DNA of 55,270 nucleotides, taken from Chitinophagales bacterium (GTDB lineage Bacteria; Bacteroidota; Bacteroidia; Chitinophagales; Saprospiraceae). Numbering within the stretch: position 1 is the first letter of the stretch; each line of letters begins with the position of its first letter. Below are positions 1 through 9,588 of the stretch, one piece after another. A program made the position numbers and the translations under genes. The stretch spans positions 1 through 55,270 of the forward strand of contig JAKSDI010000082.1 in assembly GCA_022360175.1 (NCBI GenBank), in the 5' to 3' direction. A model generated the notes under the pieces. It worked only from the letters and a program-made list of their open reading frames with translations. It did no database searches and was not told where the DNA came from.

Positions 1-130
1 ATTGATATTTTTTTTGAGCTTCGTACCTGTACCGGAGAACTACGGTAGTGGTGCTACGGGGCGATAAAAAAATGAAAAGAAGGGGAAAAAGATATTTTTA
101 GCGGTCATTAAGATGTTTTTAAACAACTTC
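1..130 (+). repeat. Dispersed ~120 bp repeat, copy A
   Basis: This stretch matches 27821-27930 in the same orientation. The core at 53-72 is identical to 27853-27872 over 20 nt (GCTACGGGGCGATAAAAAAA). Both copies begin near an ATTGA plus T-run and end with TTAAACAACTTC, with diverged spacers between. Both sit just upstream of a gene for an exported protein (227 and 27951). I see no gene in it. Reverse-strand ORFs through the other copy look like chance readings. It may be a non-autonomous mobile repeat or a shared leader, which I cannot tell apart from two copies. Confidence 0.6.
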
Positions 131-179
131 TTTATAAGAAATGATATCCAGGTGGTAGGAGCAAGACTAAAAGGTGTAA

Positions 180-187
180 TACTTTTG
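180..187 (+). promoter_or_regulatory. Possible -7 box (TACTTTTG)
   Basis: TACTTTTG fits the Bacteroidota -7 consensus TAnnTTTG and lies about 40 nt before the first gene. No clear TTTG -33 box is visible at the usual spacing, so this is a weak call. Confidence 0.3.
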
Positions 188-226
188 CCTAAATTGCCCG
201 CTTCGAATTAAGAGATAAAATAGTTA

Positions 227-1090
227 ATGATGCAAACAATGAAATCCTTTTTGATGATCACTTTATTGGGGATTATCACCCTGGGAATGTTCTCTTGTAA
301 AGCTGTTGATATAAGAACAGAGGAAGTCAAAACAGCTTTTGATCAGCAGCGAGGAAAAAAGGTACTCCTTCAAATGTCAGAAGCACATGCATTGAACGAG
401 TGGAGCAAGGTACAGACTTATAGCTTTCATATGAAAGATGAATTTTATGGCATTATGGGTAAACTGGGTAATCCCTTTCCAGGCAATACCGCAGATTTCG
501 AGTTTCAGGCAATTCCTTATACATTCACGAGTAAAGCAAAATTCCAGGATGAGAAATGGAAAAATAAAGTGTGGGGAATCCAATCCTGGAAAACTTATTC
601 AGGAATTGCAGGCCAGCCAGTAGAATTTCATAAAAAGAATGATAAAGACATCGAGTTTTGGCTTCCAACCTATCAGTATTTTATCGAACTACCATTAAGA
701 ATTTTTGAAGCAGATGTAATTAGTTATGCCGGAGAGCGGGAACTGGATGGAAAGAGCTATGATCTCGTATTTGCAAGCTGGAAAACAGATGATCCACAAA
801 AAGATATAGATCAATATATTCTGTGGATAGAAAAAGAAAGCCATTTGCTTCGATTCATTCAATATACAGTAAGAGACCAATCTCCTCTTATACAGGCTAC
901 TTTACAATATAAAACCTATAGCAAGGAAAATGGCATCGTCCTGATCCCAACAGAGATGGATGTAAACCTTTCAGGTCCCAATGAAAATAAAATCCTGCAC
1001 AGGATGACGGTGGAAAATATTGAGCTAAATTCAGTGGATAAAGCTACACTATTAATAAATCCTGACTTGGGGACGAAAGGCAAAGAGTAA
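227..1090 (+). CDS. Lipoprotein of unknown function
   Basis: The 287-residue product begins with a hydrophobic signal and the lipobox LGMFSC (Cys24 in this reading), so it should be a lipoprotein. An internal ATG at 239 would give a tighter signal peptide. The mature part is soluble and beta-rich in appearance, with a late stretch (ILWIEKESHLLRFIQY) that resembles the LolA/LolB-type fold of lipoprotein carriers; that is a guess from pattern only. It ends 10 bp before the next gene and is probably co-transcribed with it. I do not recognise a specific family or reaction. Confidence 0.75.
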   Translation: MMQTMKSFLMITLLGIITLGMFSCKAVDIRTEEVKTAFDQQRGKKVLLQMSEAHALNEWSKVQTYSFHMKDEFYGIMGKLGNPFPGNTADFEFQAIPYTFTSKAKFQDEKWKNKVWGIQSWKTYSGIAGQPVEFHKKNDKDIEFWLPTYQYFIELPLRIFEADVISYAGERELDGKSYDLVFASWKTDDPQKDIDQYILWIEKESHLLRFIQYTVRDQSPLIQATLQYKTYSKENGIVLIPTEMDVNLSGPNENKILHRMTVENIELNSVDKATLLINPDLGTKGKE

Positions 1091-1100
1091 GCATGAACAG

Positions 1101-1535
1101 ATGAAAAATAAAAGGCTAATAGCTTACCTGGGAATAAGTAAATCTAATAGAGTCCATTTTGACAAAGAAATAGAATCAATAAGGAAGTGCTTAAGTGCAT
1201 ACAGTGTTGATTTGGAGGTGTTTGTTGATAAGTATGATTTTACGGCAGAACAGGAACAGGAGATGATGGATTTGGCTTTTGATGAAATTGAGAGATGTAA
1301 CATAGTGATCGTTGAAGTGAGTAAAAAAGCAATCGGTGTTGGGGTGGAAGCTGGATATGCAAAGGCAAAAGGTAAACCAATTATATATCTGAGAAGAAAA
1401 GATACTGCTTATTCAACTACTATTGGTGGAGCATCAGATTATAAAATCGAGTATAGCGACAGACATCATTTGAAAAGCGAATTGGAGAGAATCATACCAT
1501 TACTTATATCGACTCCGAATGACTCAAAGGGATGA
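1101..1535 (+). CDS. Nucleoside 2-deoxyribosyltransferase-like protein
   Basis: This 144-residue cytoplasmic protein has the layout of small nucleoside 2-deoxyribosyltransferase-like domains: an N-terminal beta strand with a glycine turn (IAYLGISKSN), a middle segment with an acidic residue and hydrophobic strand (DEIERCNIVIVEVS), and the typical GVGVEAGYAKAKGKPIIYL segment, where the Glu would be the catalytic nucleophile. Such proteins cleave or transfer deoxyribose between bases, or act on related nucleotides. No signal peptide. The gene follows the lipoprotein gene by 10 bp, but no functional link between them is evident. Confidence 0.7.
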   Translation: MKNKRLIAYLGISKSNRVHFDKEIESIRKCLSAYSVDLEVFVDKYDFTAEQEQEMMDLAFDEIERCNIVIVEVSKKAIGVGVEAGYAKAKGKPIIYLRRKDTAYSTTIGGASDYKIEYSDRHHLKSELERIIPLLISTPNDSKG

Positions 1536-1735
1536 CTTATGCCTGGCTTGCACCAAATAAGTTTTTTATTCGCAACTTTCTCTTGAGGCTTGACCGAGTA
1601 ATAGATAATTAGTGCAATCTGTGAAATTGGTGGACCCCCTAATCCAACAATATTCATTTGCGAAAGCAACAATTGCAGAAAAAATAAGCGGCTAATGGGT
1701 GTTTGCTCCCCAAACAGGCATCTTCTATTAAAAAC

Positions 1736-3160
1736 ATGATAGTAAGAAGTCTCTTTATAGCCACTACAATATTGTTAGCAATTTCCTGTGCAAATGAAAA
1801 AAAAGAACCTCCATCAATTAATGGGGTATGGAAGTCTATAGGCTCTGGCTGGGTTTTGGAAATACAGGATAGTACAAAGTATGCTCTTTATGATATAACA
1901 TCAATTTCCTGTATTCCTGGCCGAGAAGGGGAAGCAAAAGAACTATTAGAATCTATTCGTTTGAAAGGAGATACGCTCTCACTCTTAAAAGGAGTAATCA
2001 CCTACCAATTTTTAAAGACGGATACTTTACCCAATCTATGTGCTACGGCACTTCAGGAAAAAGATCAAAAAGATGTTTTATACAATTTTGAAGTTTTTGC
2101 CGAAACAGTAAAAGAGCACTATGCTTTTATGGAGCTTAATCATATCAATTGGGATCAACTTTATGAAGAACAAAAAAATAAACTCAACCCAAACTCAACA
2201 GAAGCGGAACTGTATCTAATTATTGAAGAAACACTGGAAAAGCTCAATGATAATCATGCATACCTTGAAGCGAGCGAAGATGTTTATGAGGCAATAGAGC
2301 AATTGTCAGGGGAGGAAGAAGAGGAAGGTGCCGATGAAGAAAATTTACCTGAATATGGAGATTTTCAAGTAGCTGCAATGGTGGCTAAACATCATCTGGA
2401 AGAACCAATGACAAAAGACTCATGGTTGATTGAGTGGGGCAAACTAAAGGATGATGTTGGATTTATTCAGCTTAAATCGATGTGGCTGTATGCAGATTTG
2501 GATATTCCTCAATCTTTAATTGATGAGATCGGTTATGTGGATGCCTATGTACAAACTTTCCATGAGATGTATGAAGGAGACTATATTGAGAAAGAGGTGC
2601 AGGGAGTTCGTAAAATTATGGATGTAGTAATGGATGATCTTAAGGATACGGAGCAAATTGTAATTGATATCCGCTTTAATGGAGGAGGACAGGATGCAGT
2701 TAGTTTTGAAATATTGAGCCGCTTCATTCCTGGTAAATTGCAAATTGCAACACAGCAATTAAGGTATGGAGATCATTTTACTCCTATTTTACCATTGTAC
2801 ATAGAAGGTTCTGATCAAGCTTATACTAAGCCAGTTTATGTACTTACCTCACAACAAACAGGCAGTGCCGCAGAGGCTTTTGCTATAGCTACTATATCTG
2901 TAGGCCATATCAAAAGAATTGGTGCTCCAACATCGGGAGCAATGTCTACTGCTTTGGAAAAAACACTTCCGAATGGTTGGTATTTTTCAATTTCTAACGA
3001 AATTTATATGGATAATAAAGGAAATAGCTATGAAAATAAAGGCATTCCTGTAGATTATGATTTGAAATATCCAGCAGATAGACAAACTTTTTTCAGAAGT
3101 GTGGCGGATGATCTACAGAAAAATAAGCTCGATATATTAAGAGCTATAGAGGAATTATAA
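1736..3160 (+). CDS. S41 family peptidase, lipoprotein
   Basis: I place the start at the ATG at 1736 rather than the upstream TTG at 1703, because it gives a clean signal with lipobox LLAISC. The N-terminal third is a small beta domain (residues about 30-95), followed by a helical region and a C-terminal-processing-protease type S41 domain. The S41 signatures are the IDIRFNGGGQ strand and TGSAAEAFA, with Ser377 as the likely nucleophile. An unusual acidic run (EEEEEGADEE) precedes the protease domain. No PDZ domain is obvious. It starts a run with two sulfatases and a HAD phosphatase, with 23 bp to the next gene. Confidence 0.85.
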   Translation: MIVRSLFIATTILLAISCANEKKEPPSINGVWKSIGSGWVLEIQDSTKYALYDITSISCIPGREGEAKELLESIRLKGDTLSLLKGVITYQFLKTDTLPNLCATALQEKDQKDVLYNFEVFAETVKEHYAFMELNHINWDQLYEEQKNKLNPNSTEAELYLIIEETLEKLNDNHAYLEASEDVYEAIEQLSGEEEEEGADEENLPEYGDFQVAAMVAKHHLEEPMTKDSWLIEWGKLKDDVGFIQLKSMWLYADLDIPQSLIDEIGYVDAYVQTFHEMYEGDYIEKEVQGVRKIMDVVMDDLKDTEQIVIDIRFNGGGQDAVSFEILSRFIPGKLQIATQQLRYGDHFTPILPLYIEGSDQAYTKPVYVLTSQQTGSAAEAFAIATISVGHIKRIGAPTSGAMSTALEKTLPNGWYFSISNEIYMDNKGNSYENKGIPVDYDLKYPADRQTFFRSVADDLQKNKLDILRAIEEL

Positions 3161-3183
3161 ACAACCTCACACACTCTATAAAT

Positions 3184-4554
3184 ATGGCAAATTTTGAAGT
3201 TCGTATTGTCACATTCATCATTTTACTATCTACTTTATGTTTTTCTTGTAATAATGAAACAAAAGAGGAAGCTGAAGATGATCGCCCGAATATCATTTTA
3301 ATATTCATGGATGATTTGGGTTATGGAGATTTGGAATGTTATGGTCATCCACTAATCAAAACACCTCATTTGAACAGGATGGCCAATGAGGGAATTCGTT
3401 TTACCTCATTTTATGCACCCGCTTCCGTTTGTACTCCATCTCGGGCAGGAGTACTGACTGGTAAATACCCTGTCCGGAATGCTCCTTTTAATTTTGCCCC
3501 TACCTCTAAAAACGGTTTACCATTATCAGAAGTGACCATTGCCAGCGTATTAAAAGAAGTGGGCTACCAAACAGCAGCTATCGGTAAGTGGCACTTGGGG
3601 CATCAACCCGAATATCTTCCTACTGCTCGTGGGTTTGATTCTTTTTACGGGCTTCCCTATAGCAATGATATGATACTGCCCTGGTGCCCCTGGTTGACGG
3701 AAGATGATAAACTTTACATGTATAGAGACACTTCTACCATCAGGGAAATAGGAATGGAACAAAATGAACTTACGATAGACTATACGAATGAAGCTATTTC
3801 CTTTATAAAAGAATACAAGGATGGCCCTTTTTTCCTTTACCTCGCGCATAGTATGCCTCATTTGCCCATAAGTGCTTCTCAACAATTCCAGGGCACATCA
3901 AAAGCAGGTTCGTATGGAGATGTAATAGAATCAGTAGACTGGACAATTGGAGAGCTATTAAAAACACTGGAGGAGGAGGGTATTAAGAAAAATACCCTGA
4001 TTGTTTTTACGAGCGATAATGGCCCTTGGCATGAACTTCCCGAACGCATGTTGGCAGGAGGTGTTGAACGCTGGCATACGGGGTCGGCTGGAATGCTTAG
4101 AGGAGCAAAGGGAACCACCTATGAAGGCGGATTTAGAGTGCCTGCTATTATGTATTGGCCAGGGACTATTCCCCCTCAACAAATGAATAGTGAATTGGTG
4201 ACTGCTATTGATTTGTTTCCAACATTTGCTAAATTAGGAGGTGGCGCATTACCAGAGGGATTAGAAATAGATGGGCAAAATTTACTTGCCTTGATGACAG
4301 AAGGTAAAACATCTCCAAGAAATACCTTCTTTTACTGCAAAGAAAAAACACTGGAGGCTGTCAGGTATAAAGAATGGAAATTAAGATATACCGAAAGTGA
4401 AGGGCCAGAACTTTATAATCTAATGGAAGACCCCAGTGAAATGTATAATCGTGCTGATGAGCAATCAGAATTGGTAAAAGAGTTACTGCAAAAACTACAA
4501 GAATTTGCTGAACAAACGGCGGCTGATTTTTATGTGAGCGAAATAGGAGGCTAA
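3184..4554 (+). CDS. Sulfatase (arylsulfatase type, S1), lipoprotein
   Basis: This 456-residue lipoprotein (lipobox Cys22) is a type I sulfatase that hydrolyses sulfate esters, probably on polysaccharides. The metal-binding pair Asp43-Asp44 lies in IFMDDLGYGD. The formylglycine motif is C83-T-P-S-R with a following LTGKYP, and the late metal site is Asp278-Asn279 (TSDNGPW). Cys83 needs oxidation to formylglycine by a maturase that is not encoded in the window. A GTTYEGGFRVPAIMYWPG segment is typical of the family. It follows the S41 gene closely and probably shares its transcript. Confidence 0.93.
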   Translation: MANFEVRIVTFIILLSTLCFSCNNETKEEAEDDRPNIILIFMDDLGYGDLECYGHPLIKTPHLNRMANEGIRFTSFYAPASVCTPSRAGVLTGKYPVRNAPFNFAPTSKNGLPLSEVTIASVLKEVGYQTAAIGKWHLGHQPEYLPTARGFDSFYGLPYSNDMILPWCPWLTEDDKLYMYRDTSTIREIGMEQNELTIDYTNEAISFIKEYKDGPFFLYLAHSMPHLPISASQQFQGTSKAGSYGDVIESVDWTIGELLKTLEEEGIKKNTLIVFTSDNGPWHELPERMLAGGVERWHTGSAGMLRGAKGTTYEGGFRVPAIMYWPGTIPPQQMNSELVTAIDLFPTFAKLGGGALPEGLEIDGQNLLALMTEGKTSPRNTFFYCKEKTLEAVRYKEWKLRYTESEGPELYNLMEDPSEMYNRADEQSELVKELLQKLQEFAEQTAADFYVSEIGG

Positions 4555-4688
4555 TATCCATCCCGCCTTACTGTGAGGCAAATTCCTCTGCTAATAAAAT
4601 TCCTCAACCAAATGGAATTATTTCGAACCAATGACCATTAACCTCTTGGTAATAGTAGAGGCGTCTGTGATCATCAATAACAAGTCTT

Positions 4689-6308
4689 ATGAAAAAAATA
4701 GCTCTAATCTTAATCAGCGTTGTATTGCTGTCATCATGTAATGGTGGAAAAGAAGATCAGCCATTAAAAGAACTGCCTAAGAACCCCAATATCATCTTTA
4801 TAATGTCTGATGATCATGCTTATCAGGCGATAAGTGCATATGGCAGCGAATTGATTCAGACTCCCAATATAGACCGATTGGCTAAAGAAGGTATGTTGTT
4901 TACCAATGCCTGCGTTACCAACTCCATTTGTGCTCCTTCAAGAGCAACTATTCTAACGGGAAAACATAGCCATATTAATGGGAAAATAGACAATCGTTTC
5001 CCTTTTGATACAACCCAACTTACCTTCCCTCAGATTTTTCAAAACAATGGCTATAAAACTGCCATGTTTGGCAAATTACACTTTGGCAATAATCCAAAAG
5101 GAGTTGATGAATTTGTGATCCTACCAGGACAAGGCTTTTATATAAATCCTGATTTTATTACCAATAGAGGCGATACTACTATTGAGGGTTATGTTACGGA
5201 TATTATCACTGATTTATCAATCGACTGGCTAAAAAAAGAATCGGACTCTGAAGCACCTTTCATGATGATGTACCTTCACAAAGCACCTCATCGCCCGTGG
5301 TGGCCCAGAGCAGATAAATTCAAAGAGTTTACAACGAAGACTTTCCCCGAACCAGCTTCTTTATTTGATGATTACTCCAATAGAGGAACGGCTGCTAAAA
5401 CTGCCGAAATGAATTTGCTACAGCATATGATGTACAGCCATGATAGCAAAATAAGGCCGGAAACTGTAGCTGAAATGGGAGAGGCGGCTTCGCCTGTCGT
5501 CAAAGAATTTGAAGGTAGTTTTTATGCCCCTTATGGACGTGCGACTAAGGAACAAAAGGCAGCCTATGATCCGGTATTGGATACCATCAACAACTATTTT
5601 GCAGAGCACTGGCCTACAATGAGTGATGAAGAAAAAATGAAATGGAAGTACCAAAGGTATATGCAGGATTATCTGGGCACCATTGCTTCAGTTGATGATA
5701 ATGTAGGTAGGTTATTGGATTATCTGGATGAAAGTGGCCTGGCTGAAAATACTATAGTTATCTATACCTCAGATCAAGGTTTTTATTTGGGAGAGCATGG
5801 TTGGTTTGACAAGCGATTTATCTACGATGAATCATTTAAAACACCCTTATTGGTTAAATGGCCAGGAGTAATCAAGCCTGGTACCGTAACACATGAAATG
5901 GTTCAAAACCTTGATTTTGCTCAAACCATGCTGGAAGCTGCTGGTATTTCATCTCCAGAAGATATGCAAGGGGAAAGTTTGATGCCTTTATTGCAAGGAG
6001 ATCATAAAAACTGGACAAGAGAGGCGGTTTACTACCATTACTACGAATATCCTGCGGTACATATGGTAAAAAGGCACTATGGCATTGTTACAAAAGAGTT
6101 TAAGCTAGTACATTTCTATCATGATGTGGATGAATGGGAATTGTACGACCGCTTGAACGATCCTCATGAAATGATGAATGTTTATGCTGATCCGGCTTAT
6201 GCAGAGACAGTTGAAAAACTAAAGCAAGAATTAGTTCAAATACGCAAAAAATATAAAGATTCCCCAGAGCTAGATCAAAAATTTATAGAACTCTATGAGG
6301 GGAAATAA
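4689..6308 (+). CDS. Sulfatase, N-acetylglucosamine-6-sulfatase-like, lipoprotein
   Basis: The second sulfatase (539 residues) is a lipoprotein with Cys17 after LLSS. Key residues are Asp41-Asp42 (IMSDDHAYQA) and the formylglycine motif C81-A-P-S-R followed by LTGKHSH. A long insertion, YMQDYLGTIASVDDNVGRLL and TSDQGFYLGEHGWFDKR are hallmarks of the GlcNAc-6-sulfatase/heparan-type branch, so sulfated glycans are the likely substrates (family inference). It is clearly not a recent duplicate of the preceding sulfatase, since the two differ in length and in the middle region. A HAD phosphatase gene follows after 15 bp. Confidence 0.92.
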   Translation: MKKIALILISVVLLSSCNGGKEDQPLKELPKNPNIIFIMSDDHAYQAISAYGSELIQTPNIDRLAKEGMLFTNACVTNSICAPSRATILTGKHSHINGKIDNRFPFDTTQLTFPQIFQNNGYKTAMFGKLHFGNNPKGVDEFVILPGQGFYINPDFITNRGDTTIEGYVTDIITDLSIDWLKKESDSEAPFMMMYLHKAPHRPWWPRADKFKEFTTKTFPEPASLFDDYSNRGTAAKTAEMNLLQHMMYSHDSKIRPETVAEMGEAASPVVKEFEGSFYAPYGRATKEQKAAYDPVLDTINNYFAEHWPTMSDEEKMKWKYQRYMQDYLGTIASVDDNVGRLLDYLDESGLAENTIVIYTSDQGFYLGEHGWFDKRFIYDESFKTPLLVKWPGVIKPGTVTHEMVQNLDFAQTMLEAAGISSPEDMQGESLMPLLQGDHKNWTREAVYYHYYEYPAVHMVKRHYGIVTKEFKLVHFYHDVDEWELYDRLNDPHEMMNVYADPAYAETVEKLKQELVQIRKKYKDSPELDQKFIELYEGK

Positions 6309-6323
6309 TTAACAACAATTGTA

Positions 6324-7013
6324 ATGAAGGAGATTAAGATTATCGCTTTTGATGCGGATGATACACTATGGATCAATGAACCTTACTTTCAGGAGACAGA
6401 GCATAAATTTTGTGCATTACTTGAAGATTTTTTACCTCATCATACAGTCTCTCAGGAATTGTTCAGAACGGAAATGGAAAATTTGCCCTTGTATGGTTAT
6501 GGAGTAAAAGGATTTATGTTGTGTATGATAGAAACCATTGCAAAAGTCACTGACAATAAAGCAAAACTGGAGCTGGTAAATAAAACAATCCAACTAGGGA
6601 AAGAGCTATTGCAAAAACCGATCGAATTGCTTGATGGGGTAGAAGGTTTACTGAGAAAATTGAATGGGGACTACCGCCTCGTATTGGCTACAAAAGGAGA
6701 TTTATTAGATCAGGAAAGAAAGCTCATTAATTCTGGATTGGAAAAACATTTTCACCATATTGAGATAATGAGCAATAAGAAAAAAGAAGACTATCAAAAA
6801 CTGTTCAAGCATTTAGATTGTAGCCCCCAACATTTTCTAATGGTAGGCAATTCAATCAAATCCGATGTGATGCCCGTTTTAGAACTGGGAGGAAATGCTA
6901 TCCACGTTCCATATCATACGACCTGGGCACATGAGCAAGTCAATCAGACTATAGATCAGCCAGACTTCATCCAGGTGAAAAAAATCAGCGAGATTTTAGA
7001 GCATTTGAATTAA
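6324..7013 (+). CDS. HAD-superfamily hydrolase
   Basis: This 229-residue cytoplasmic protein carries HAD motif I as FDADDTLW (nucleophile Asp10, acid Asp12), an LVLATKGD strand as motif II, and VGNSIKSDVMPV as motif IV with the metal-binding Asp. A small helical cap lies between motifs I and II. Likely a phosphatase on a small phosphorylated metabolite. It sits 15 bp after the sulfatase gene and ends the run, so it could dephosphorylate a sugar product of that locus, though this is inference from position only. Confidence 0.85.
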   Translation: MKEIKIIAFDADDTLWINEPYFQETEHKFCALLEDFLPHHTVSQELFRTEMENLPLYGYGVKGFMLCMIETIAKVTDNKAKLELVNKTIQLGKELLQKPIELLDGVEGLLRKLNGDYRLVLATKGDLLDQERKLINSGLEKHFHHIEIMSNKKKEDYQKLFKHLDCSPQHFLMVGNSIKSDVMPVLELGGNAIHVPYHTTWAHEQVNQTIDQPDFIQVKKISEILEHLN

Positions 7014-7198
7014 AGACAATCATGGCTTTTAGGGAACAGGACTGAGTAAAAAAGTCCATTGAAAAATTGGTTGCTGAAGTTTTTACAAGCTTCGGATAGC
7101 CTGTGTTATGCCTGTAAATCAAATCACCTGCAACTATAGGGAAATAAGCCTGTCAATAAAGCATGTATAAGGATTAGTAATATTTGAAACATAACGAA

Positions 7199-8518
7199 AT
7201 GAGATACCCACTTTACTTTTTGCTGCTCTTATTCATTTGGTCCTGTTCAAATGATAAGATGGGGAAAGAAGAAAATGAAACACCTACAAATACACAAAAT
7301 ATAGCTAGTAAGTACGAAGCAATTTTTAATGAGGTGAAGAGTTTATTAGATGCTGATGATGGAAAATTCTGGAATCATCAATTATACGGGCCTATCCTTT
7401 TAATCGATCCTGGTACAAGGGCGTTTATAGCCAACCAAAATAATAATCAGGGAAGCTTCCAAGAAATTGGAAATGTATTTGTCGACACTTTACCAAACGA
7501 ATTGAATATCGCCAATACAGCAATAGACTGGGATGGCAAAAGATGGACAATGGTGATGAGGCCATTACCTGAAGATAGTTATGACCGAAACAATCTTATC
7601 ATACACGAACTCTTTCATAGAGTGCAACCCAAAATTGGATTTGACAGCCTCTTCGAGAAAAGTAATAAGCATTTAGATACTTATGAGGGAAGAATATTGC
7701 TGAGACTCGAACTGGAAGCGCTCAAAAAGACAATAGTGTCAGAAGATGATGAATCTCAAAAAACACACCTGGCAAATGCATTGTTTTTTCGAAATTTCAG
7801 GCAATCTGATGAGGCAATAAAATCTTCCGAAAATTCCCTGGAAATTAATGAAGGGCTTGCTGAATATACAGGCTTTATGTTGAGTGGTAGAAGCGCAGAA
7901 TCAAGTAAGGAGCATTTTGTACAAAACATTAATAACTTCTTTAAAAACGAAACCTATATCCGCTCATTTGCCTATCAAACAACCCCTGTATATGGTTATT
8001 TGTTATCCAAATCCAGAAGTTACTGGCAAAAAGAAATCAATAGGGAAACAATACTAACCGATTACTTCTTAAATGCTTTCTCAATTCAGCTTCCAAATGC
8101 TCAATCTTATGAAGCTGTTGCCAAATCAAACGACTACAATTATCAAAACATCATAGAAGAAGAACAGGAAAGAGAAAATCAAAGGATTGCAAAAATTGAA
8201 GGTTATAAAAAGACATTTATCGAAAGCCCTACTTTGAAACTGGCTTTCAGAAACATGAATGTATCCTTTGACCCAAGGAATATAACTCCTCTTGAAGATC
8301 TGGGTACCGTTTATCCTACTTTAAGAATAACCGATGACTGGGGCATACTGACTGTAGAAAAAGGGGCTTTATTAAGTGCTGATTGGAGTAATGTTGTCGT
8401 GTCTCAGCCAACAAAAATTACGGATGACCTGGTTGAAGGAGAAGGCTGGAAACTGGAATTAGCTGATGGTTGGAGTGTCAGTCAGACAGGAGGAAGTTAT
8501 GATTTGAAACAGCAATAG
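7199..8518 (+). CDS. Putative HExxH zinc metallopeptidase, lipoprotein
   Basis: I choose the ATG at 7199 over the TTG at 7184, since it starts directly with a signal and lipobox (LFIWSC, Cys16). The 440-residue protein has HELFH at residues 136-140 within NNLIIHELFHRVQP, and NEGLAEYTG about 80 residues later, whose Glu could be the third zinc ligand of a gluzincin. No close named family is recognised. It probably acts at the cell envelope. The gene stands alone between two intergenic gaps, with a putative exported protein downstream. Confidence 0.75.
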   Translation: MRYPLYFLLLLFIWSCSNDKMGKEENETPTNTQNIASKYEAIFNEVKSLLDADDGKFWNHQLYGPILLIDPGTRAFIANQNNNQGSFQEIGNVFVDTLPNELNIANTAIDWDGKRWTMVMRPLPEDSYDRNNLIIHELFHRVQPKIGFDSLFEKSNKHLDTYEGRILLRLELEALKKTIVSEDDESQKTHLANALFFRNFRQSDEAIKSSENSLEINEGLAEYTGFMLSGRSAESSKEHFVQNINNFFKNETYIRSFAYQTTPVYGYLLSKSRSYWQKEINRETILTDYFLNAFSIQLPNAQSYEAVAKSNDYNYQNIIEEEQERENQRIAKIEGYKKTFIESPTLKLAFRNMNVSFDPRNITPLEDLGTVYPTLRITDDWGILTVEKGALLSADWSNVVVSQPTKITDDLVEGEGWKLELADGWSVSQTGGSYDLKQQ

Positions 8519-8577
8519 AAATAGAGACTCTTAGATAGAAACAACTTCATAGCAAAACCACACTTAAAGCCAATCTT

Positions 8578-9339
8578 ATGAAATGTTTAATTACTGCACT
8601 AATATTATTTTTTACATTGGTCTCTTTTGCTCAACAAATTGATAGTTTAAATACTACAAATAATAAATTGGAATTTGGGCAATTGAATGAAGCAACCAAT
8701 ACCTATCTTGTTTATTTCCAGGACTCAGTTGACGCACCTAAGCGGAATATGGAAATATGGGAGCGAACCATCACTAAAACCAAAGTTCATAATAAAGAAG
8801 TATACCAATTCTTATGGGATCGATTCTTCTCTAATGGCTCAAATTACAAATATAAAATCCTGGCGAATGCCAATGATTTTAGTCCTATCAGTGAAGAGGT
8901 AGTAATGAATCAACTCATCAATAATGATTCTTTGGCAATCAGGAAAAGGCATTATATCTATGAAGGAAATTCAATGTATACCAGTACGGATAAGAATAAG
9001 CACAATGGTGCTCCTTTTAGGTTAGATGCTTTAGAGAATTCCTTTAACTTTGAGATGGACATGGAGACTTTTAGTATGTTACCTTTAGAAGAAGGTAAAA
9101 GCTTTGCCTTGAAATTTTATCATCCAGGTTCAAAAACACCTCCAAAATACTACACCTATGCAGTTGATAGGAGTGAAAAACTACTATTCAATAATGATGA
9201 GTATGACTGCTGGGTACTAAAAGTGATATATGCCGGATTTGGACATGCCGAGTTTTGGATTGACAAGAAAACGAATGCGACTCTGCAGATGAGAGAAGTA
9301 TATCGTGGCTTAGTTCGATATAAGGTATTGGTGGTTTGA
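8578..9339 (+). CDS. Secreted protein of unknown function
   Basis: A 253-residue protein with a standard signal peptide (LVSFAQQ cleavage region) and no lipobox. The mature part is mostly predicted beta strands and ends with FWIDKKTNATLQMREVY, a pattern seen in DUF3108-like periplasmic proteins with a lipocalin or LolA-like barrel. The assignment to that group is tentative. It starts 59 bp after the HExxH lipoprotein gene, so the two may be one transcript. A three-hairpin repeat element lies right behind its stop codon. Confidence 0.7.
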   Translation: MKCLITALILFFTLVSFAQQIDSLNTTNNKLEFGQLNEATNTYLVYFQDSVDAPKRNMEIWERTITKTKVHNKEVYQFLWDRFFSNGSNYKYKILANANDFSPISEEVVMNQLINNDSLAIRKRHYIYEGNSMYTSTDKNKHNGAPFRLDALENSFNFEMDMETFSMLPLEEGKSFALKFYHPGSKTPPKYYTYAVDRSEKLLFNNDEYDCWVLKVIYAGFGHAEFWIDKKTNATLQMREVYRGLVRYKVLVV

Positions 9340-9363
9340 AAAATAAGATGCTATGTGCTATTT

Positions 9364-9480
9364 CAAATGAAAAGTGAAGACTTCGGAGAAGTCAGAAATT
9401 TATTGAAAATATTCATGATGGGAGTTTCGACTTCGGGAGAAGTCGCATGTTGCATTATTTGTACGACTTCTTCCGAAACC
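9364..9480 (+). repeat. Three-hairpin repeat element, copy 1
   Basis: Three short hairpins are spaced over about 115 bp. The first is GACTTCGGAGAAGTC at 9379-9393 and the second is CGACTTCGGGAGAAGTCG at 9428-9445. The third is a degenerate reversed copy around 9464-9478. The block from TCAAATGAA through the first hairpin recurs, on the other strand, at 19660-19690. It lies just after a stop codon, so it could also act on the transcript end. See the matching entry near 19.6 kb. Confidence 0.7.
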
Positions 9481-9588
9481 AATACTCCAGTAGTGTAGTT
9501 TAGAAATCTCTAACTTAAGTAAGTTCACGAATAGTTAAAACACTACAAGGATTAAGGCACACGTTTAGGTATTACAAAGTGATACCAC

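Noticed and set aside
4689-6308. Second sulfatase as a tandem duplicate of the first
   Set aside because: Lengths, insertion regions and motif contexts differ; they belong to different branches.
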